The position numbers were made by a program, and so were the translations under genes. 22,941 bases of DNA from Hamiltosporidium magnivora (Eukaryota; Microsporidia; Dubosqiidae), in assembly GCA_004325065.1 (NCBI GenBank), contig PITI01000094.1, positions 1-22,941 on the forward strand, read 5' to 3'. Every line of letters begins with the position of its first letter. Positions within the stretch are counted from its first letter, which is position 1. Below are positions 19,270-22,941 of the stretch, piece after piece. Below the pieces are notes generated by a model. That model searched no databases, had not been told where the DNA came from, and was given only the letters and a program-made list of their open reading frames with translations.

Positions 19270-22200
19270 CCCGGTTTAAAACATCAGATTTATTTATTTA
19301 TATCTTTACTCGTAATTTCAAACAGAAATTATCAAAGTAAATATTAACACCTTTAGCCTAAATTTTTTCTTATCTTTTATTCTAATAATTTATATGGCTT
19401 ATATTGATATTTTAGCCTTTGTTTCTAAATTTAGGTTAATTAATAAATGAACATTCATATTCTTAAACTTTCAATGAATAACATTGAACAAGAAAATATA
19501 TAGACCAACAATCCTATTTATGTTTTTTTCCTACTCCTAATTAAAACATTACAAACCCATTCTTCTTATACTAGCAGGTTTCTATTTGAAAGTTAAGCAT
19601 TTATTAAAATTCGTATTTTTAATTATTATTCTCAATGGAGGTTCTTAATATAAATATTTGTTATGATTCTACATCAAATATAGGGCAAATTGGTTAATTA
19701 TGTTTCATTAAGATTTAATATTCAAAGAAAAAAATAATAAATTCCTTCAATGATAAATATCTATAGCCACTTACACATATAGGTATAAATATAAAGCAGC
19801 AATATTTCTTATAATAAATATTTAATCGGATGTAAAGATTGTTTTCTTGACCAAAAGATCCTACATTTTATAAATTCGTAAAATATATTGAATAATTAAA
19901 AGAAAAATTGTTAAATAATAATCCCAAAATTTTTCTTAACAGCTGATTATCTCCATTGTTCATATGATAAAAGAAAGATTCATAACTAAATCAATACACT
20001 ATTACGTAGATATCATGTAAATATTGAAATATTTTTTTTATTTGTATATTGATTTATTTCTCAAAACAGAAACAAAATACATAATTAATTGCCATACTGC
20101 AGAATTATACACGAATTTTTGTCATTTTTTTTGATTGGTTAGGTTCGCTGTCAAACGCAATATATCGTAATCAAAGGATAAAGACTGTACCGGCCTGAAA
20201 TAGAACTGTGCAGAAATCTTAGAATATAGCAGATATAATGTTAAGTTAAGAAATCACTGAAAGTGACTGTTCTATGAAAATTCATAACTAAAAAGTGAAA
20301 ATTAATAGTTAGAACTTCAAATGAAAATGAGTAAGTACAAATACGATGCAAATATTTATTTTATTTCTGTTTTTTTGGATTGTTGCACCCAAAATATAGA
20401 TGTTTTTCTATTGAAGAGTTTTTAAGTTACTTCCCAGAAGATTTAATGATATTTTTTGTCTATCAAAAAGCAAAAATTTCTTACAAATTGATTCAAATTA
20501 AACACGTTAAAAACATACATGGACGGCATATGTCCTTATACTATGAATTAATTTGTAATGTACTCGCCCAGTATCCATGATACGCCTGGATATCTAAAAA
20601 TCCCAACCAGTCTTCGAATAGAAAACAGCTTCCTCATCTGGTAAAATTTTTTCGAATAGAACACCGATAAGGTACATAATGAAATAAGAAATAAGACTTT
20701 TGACTAATAAATCAATACAAGAAAAATGTAAATTTAAATATATCTGCAAATAAGATCGATTTTAGACATAAGGGCTTTGCTTAAAATTCAAATCTATAGT
20801 AATTTATGTTTGTAATTGTCTCTTGAATAAAAATTACTAGATTGCATAAATTTCTGTTTTGATGCTGATTACATTTTAGAAAGCAAACTATCATGAAAAT
20901 TATTTTTGAATTTTAACAATTTTAAAACAGTTTTCAAGCGCTTAATAAAATTTAAAAAGTCACTTATTTAGCAAAGCCGTGTTGAACAATCATTTGTACT
21001 TAAAAAATTTCAAAAAACTCAATCTGTAAGGTAATCGAAACAGGGATATTATATATTAATGTAAAATATTTTTCTAATGAAAAAAAGTACGAATAAACAT
21101 ATATCATCTCTTTCAAAAAACTTAGCACTTCAAAACCCGTAAATTTCAAATCCTATGTATTTCTTCAAAATATTAATATATTCTGATCGACAACATCTAT
21201 TTTGTGCACACAAATCGAACAAAACATTAGATTTCTTTGTAGTATATTTATAAACGGCGAATCAATTGGGAAAATATGTGCAAAGTGATCGTATAAATAT
21301 AAATTTAAATCTATTCTTACAAGTAATTAATTTTATATTCTCAAATTCTTTCGGTTAAATCTTAAAAAATAGTCAAATTAATAATTCTTCAGGCAAGAAT
21401 GGGCATCAAAAATAGATAGAAGAAATGAAAAAGTTATTAATTCAATTTAAACCTTTCATATTATAAATTAAAACCGGTAAGGTGTGTTATTAAATGACAG
21501 GCAAAGTCATTTTCGAAATATAGAAAAATGTTTTTTGCTTTAATTTGTTAATTCAAATTTAATTATTTACCATTAATTGTATAAGCTAATAAAAATTATA
21601 ATAAGAATAAGTTTAAAAAAGAAAAATTGTACCATTTTGAGGAGAAAAAAGTCTTCTAATTATATTCATTATAAAATACGTTGCAAATTTGAAAAAAAAT
21701 TAAGTATAAAAACAAAAAATTAATATAAAAATATAGTTGTTTTGAAACTGATCTAACAAATTATGCTCTTTTTGTTAGATAAAGCAGAAATTTCATATCT
21801 ATTATTGAAACTAAAAACAATCTAAATCTTTATGATAAAGTTTGTCTATGAAAAATAATAATAGTTCGCAAAATTTATTATTCAAAAGTGATTCATATAT
21901 TTAATATTATATTATATAAATATGTATCATTCGATAGAATAACTAGAAACCAATTGACAGTAAAATTATAATTATAAATAAAGCTAGGTAAAAAATTTTT
22001 AATTTAAATTTAAAATATCTTTGTTTATTTTAGGAAAATAAATGCAGATCAAATTTGGTTATGAGTTACGTTTACAAAAATAAGACATGAAGCATATAAT
22101 TTCACCCGTATATAAACATTTGACTCAAATAATTACAATCATAAAAAACATAAAAAATATAAATTATTTATGATCCTGAGCGCTTGAAATGAAATTTGCC

Positions 22201-22504
22201 ATAAATTTAACCTAGACTAGGAATATTTCTATCGAATACAAAAAAATTCGTACTAAGTGAGCAACACAAGCCCTGTAATGCACATGTTTAGCTTTTTTTT
22301 AAAACTATACTTCAGATATACGAGAAGCAATTATTAATAATGAATGAATGTAACGATACTAACAAAAAGTAAGATGAAAGTGAATATCAAACCTTTTTCA
22401 ATTTATGGGCAAATGAATGATACAAATTTCGCATACATAGAACTTGCACATAAATCATGAGAAAAGACATTTGAAATTTATAAATTTATAAATTTTATAA
22501 TTAT
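19270..22504. other. Long gene-free AT-rich stretch
   Basis: No gene, RNA gene or repeat is supported over more than 3 kb. A 66-codon frame at 20380-20580 begins at TTG, not ATG. Around 20540-20700 the minus strand has a short open run (IMYLIGVLFEKILPDEEAVF) and a less AT-rich composition, so a further decayed element may lie near 20100-20700. I cannot name it. Confidence 0.5.
22477..22504. repeat. 28-bp direct repeat, left (candidate target site duplication)
   Basis: Identical over 28 bp to 22636-22663; it begins TTTATAAATTTATAAATTTT. The pair exactly brackets the 131-bp non-LTR scrap. It is itself built of short AT repeats, so chance or slippage is not excluded. Confidence 0.6.
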
Positions 22505-22635
22505 TTTATTTAATAAAATTCTGGGTTAAATATTTTTTACCATTTTTATATGTTTTCTTCTACCTCTTTAACCACTATTGTCTCTTCTTCCAAATCCGAC
22601 TCTTCATTTATGTTATTGGTCGGTTCCTCCTTAAT
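22505..22635 (-). mobile_element. 5'-truncated 3' scrap of the non-LTR retrotransposon
   Basis: On the minus strand this encodes KEEPTNNINEESDLEEET then IVVKEVEENI and a TAA stop. It aligns with 16905-17000 of the larger relic (AATGAAGAGTC-GATTTGGAAGAAG shared) and continues into a similar 3' untranslated end of the form TTTATT-AATTAAATAAA. It therefore holds only the last codons and 3' UTR of an element copy, as expected after abortive target-primed reverse transcription. Here the C-terminal frame keeps its stop, whereas the 15690-17047 copy lost it by a one-base change. Confidence 0.75.
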
Positions 22636-22663
22636 TTTATAAATTTATAAATTTTATAATTAT
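22636..22663. repeat. 28-bp direct repeat, right (candidate target site duplication)
   Basis: Second member of the pair with 22477-22504, immediately abutting the other side of the 131-bp scrap. Confidence 0.6.
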
Positions 22664-22671
22664 ATTTTAAA

Positions 22672-22941
22672 AAGAAAGGGAGGATAACCACATAAAAAAC
22701 TTTCTGCTTGGCAATGATTGTGTGAAACTGGTGTGAGGTCATTGTTTGGATTTTTGGTGGGAATACAACCACACTACATCTTCGGTTGTTCCATGGGAGT
22801 TGTTATGAGGAGGTGAGGTCTAAGAAATGGAGAAACTTTTTCTACGAATTTATTTGTAGTTTTTTATGTAACCAGATTGCAGACCGCAGATGAACATGTA
22901 GGTAATTGCCATGTAAAAGCATGGAAACCTAGCCTTTCTCA
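22672..22941 (+). repeat. 720-bp dispersed repeat, copy 3 (cut by window end)
   Basis: The first 270 bases of the dispersed repeat, in the same orientation as copies 1 and 2, stop at the window edge within the AAACCTAGCCT block. It is closer to copy 1 in some blocks (GCAATGATTGTGTGAAACTG) and to copy 2 in others (GGTAATTGCCATGTAAAAGC, allowing one change), so it is near the family consensus. It starts 8 bases after the right 28-bp direct repeat. Confidence 0.87.

Noticed and set aside
20380..20580. 66-codon plus-strand open frame
   Set aside because: No ATG start and no recognised motif; perhaps element debris, but not supportable.

Overview
The window looks like a gene-poor, very AT-rich piece of a microsporidian nuclear genome. 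The reasons are four compact intronless genes of fungal or general eukaryotic type, short 3' ends with AATAAA at or near the stop codon, and decayed transposon proteins of the kind found in transposon-rich microsporidia. The genus cannot be read from the sequence. A gene-sparse lineage such as Hamiltosporidium is my guess.

Layout. Bases 1-240 are a degenerate 29-bp minisatellite. An AT-rich stretch dense in WGATAR motifs follows and leads into an intact UBE2W-like ubiquitin-conjugating enzyme (779-1222, +). From 1.2 to 4.7 kb there is no gene, only a short non-LTR retrotransposon scrap (about 2612-2700) and copy 1 of a 720-bp dispersed repeat (3151-3868). Two GATA zinc-finger transcription factors lie tail to tail (4730-5917, + and 6100-7536, -). 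Both have an unusual C-X2-C-X16-C-X2-C finger, and the first carries an N-terminal motif like that of the AreA/Nit2 nitrogen regulators. A gene-free stretch with a perfect 74-bp tandem duplication precedes a four-pass DHHC palmitoyltransferase (10077-10775, +).

From 10.8 kb to the end I find no intact gene. This part holds repeat copy 2 (11071-11790), a broken rve-type integrase (about 12930-14330, -), the 3' part of a broken non-LTR retrotransposon (about 15690-17047, +), a broken hAT transposase (17065-18736, -), a 131-bp 3' scrap of the same non-LTR family between 28-bp direct repeats (22505-22635, -), and the start of repeat copy 3 (22672 to the window edge).

The four intact genes do not form a pathway. 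The one plausible functional link is that the GATA factors may act on nearby WGATAR sites, including sites upstream of their own genes and a cluster upstream of the E2 gene. That is inference only.
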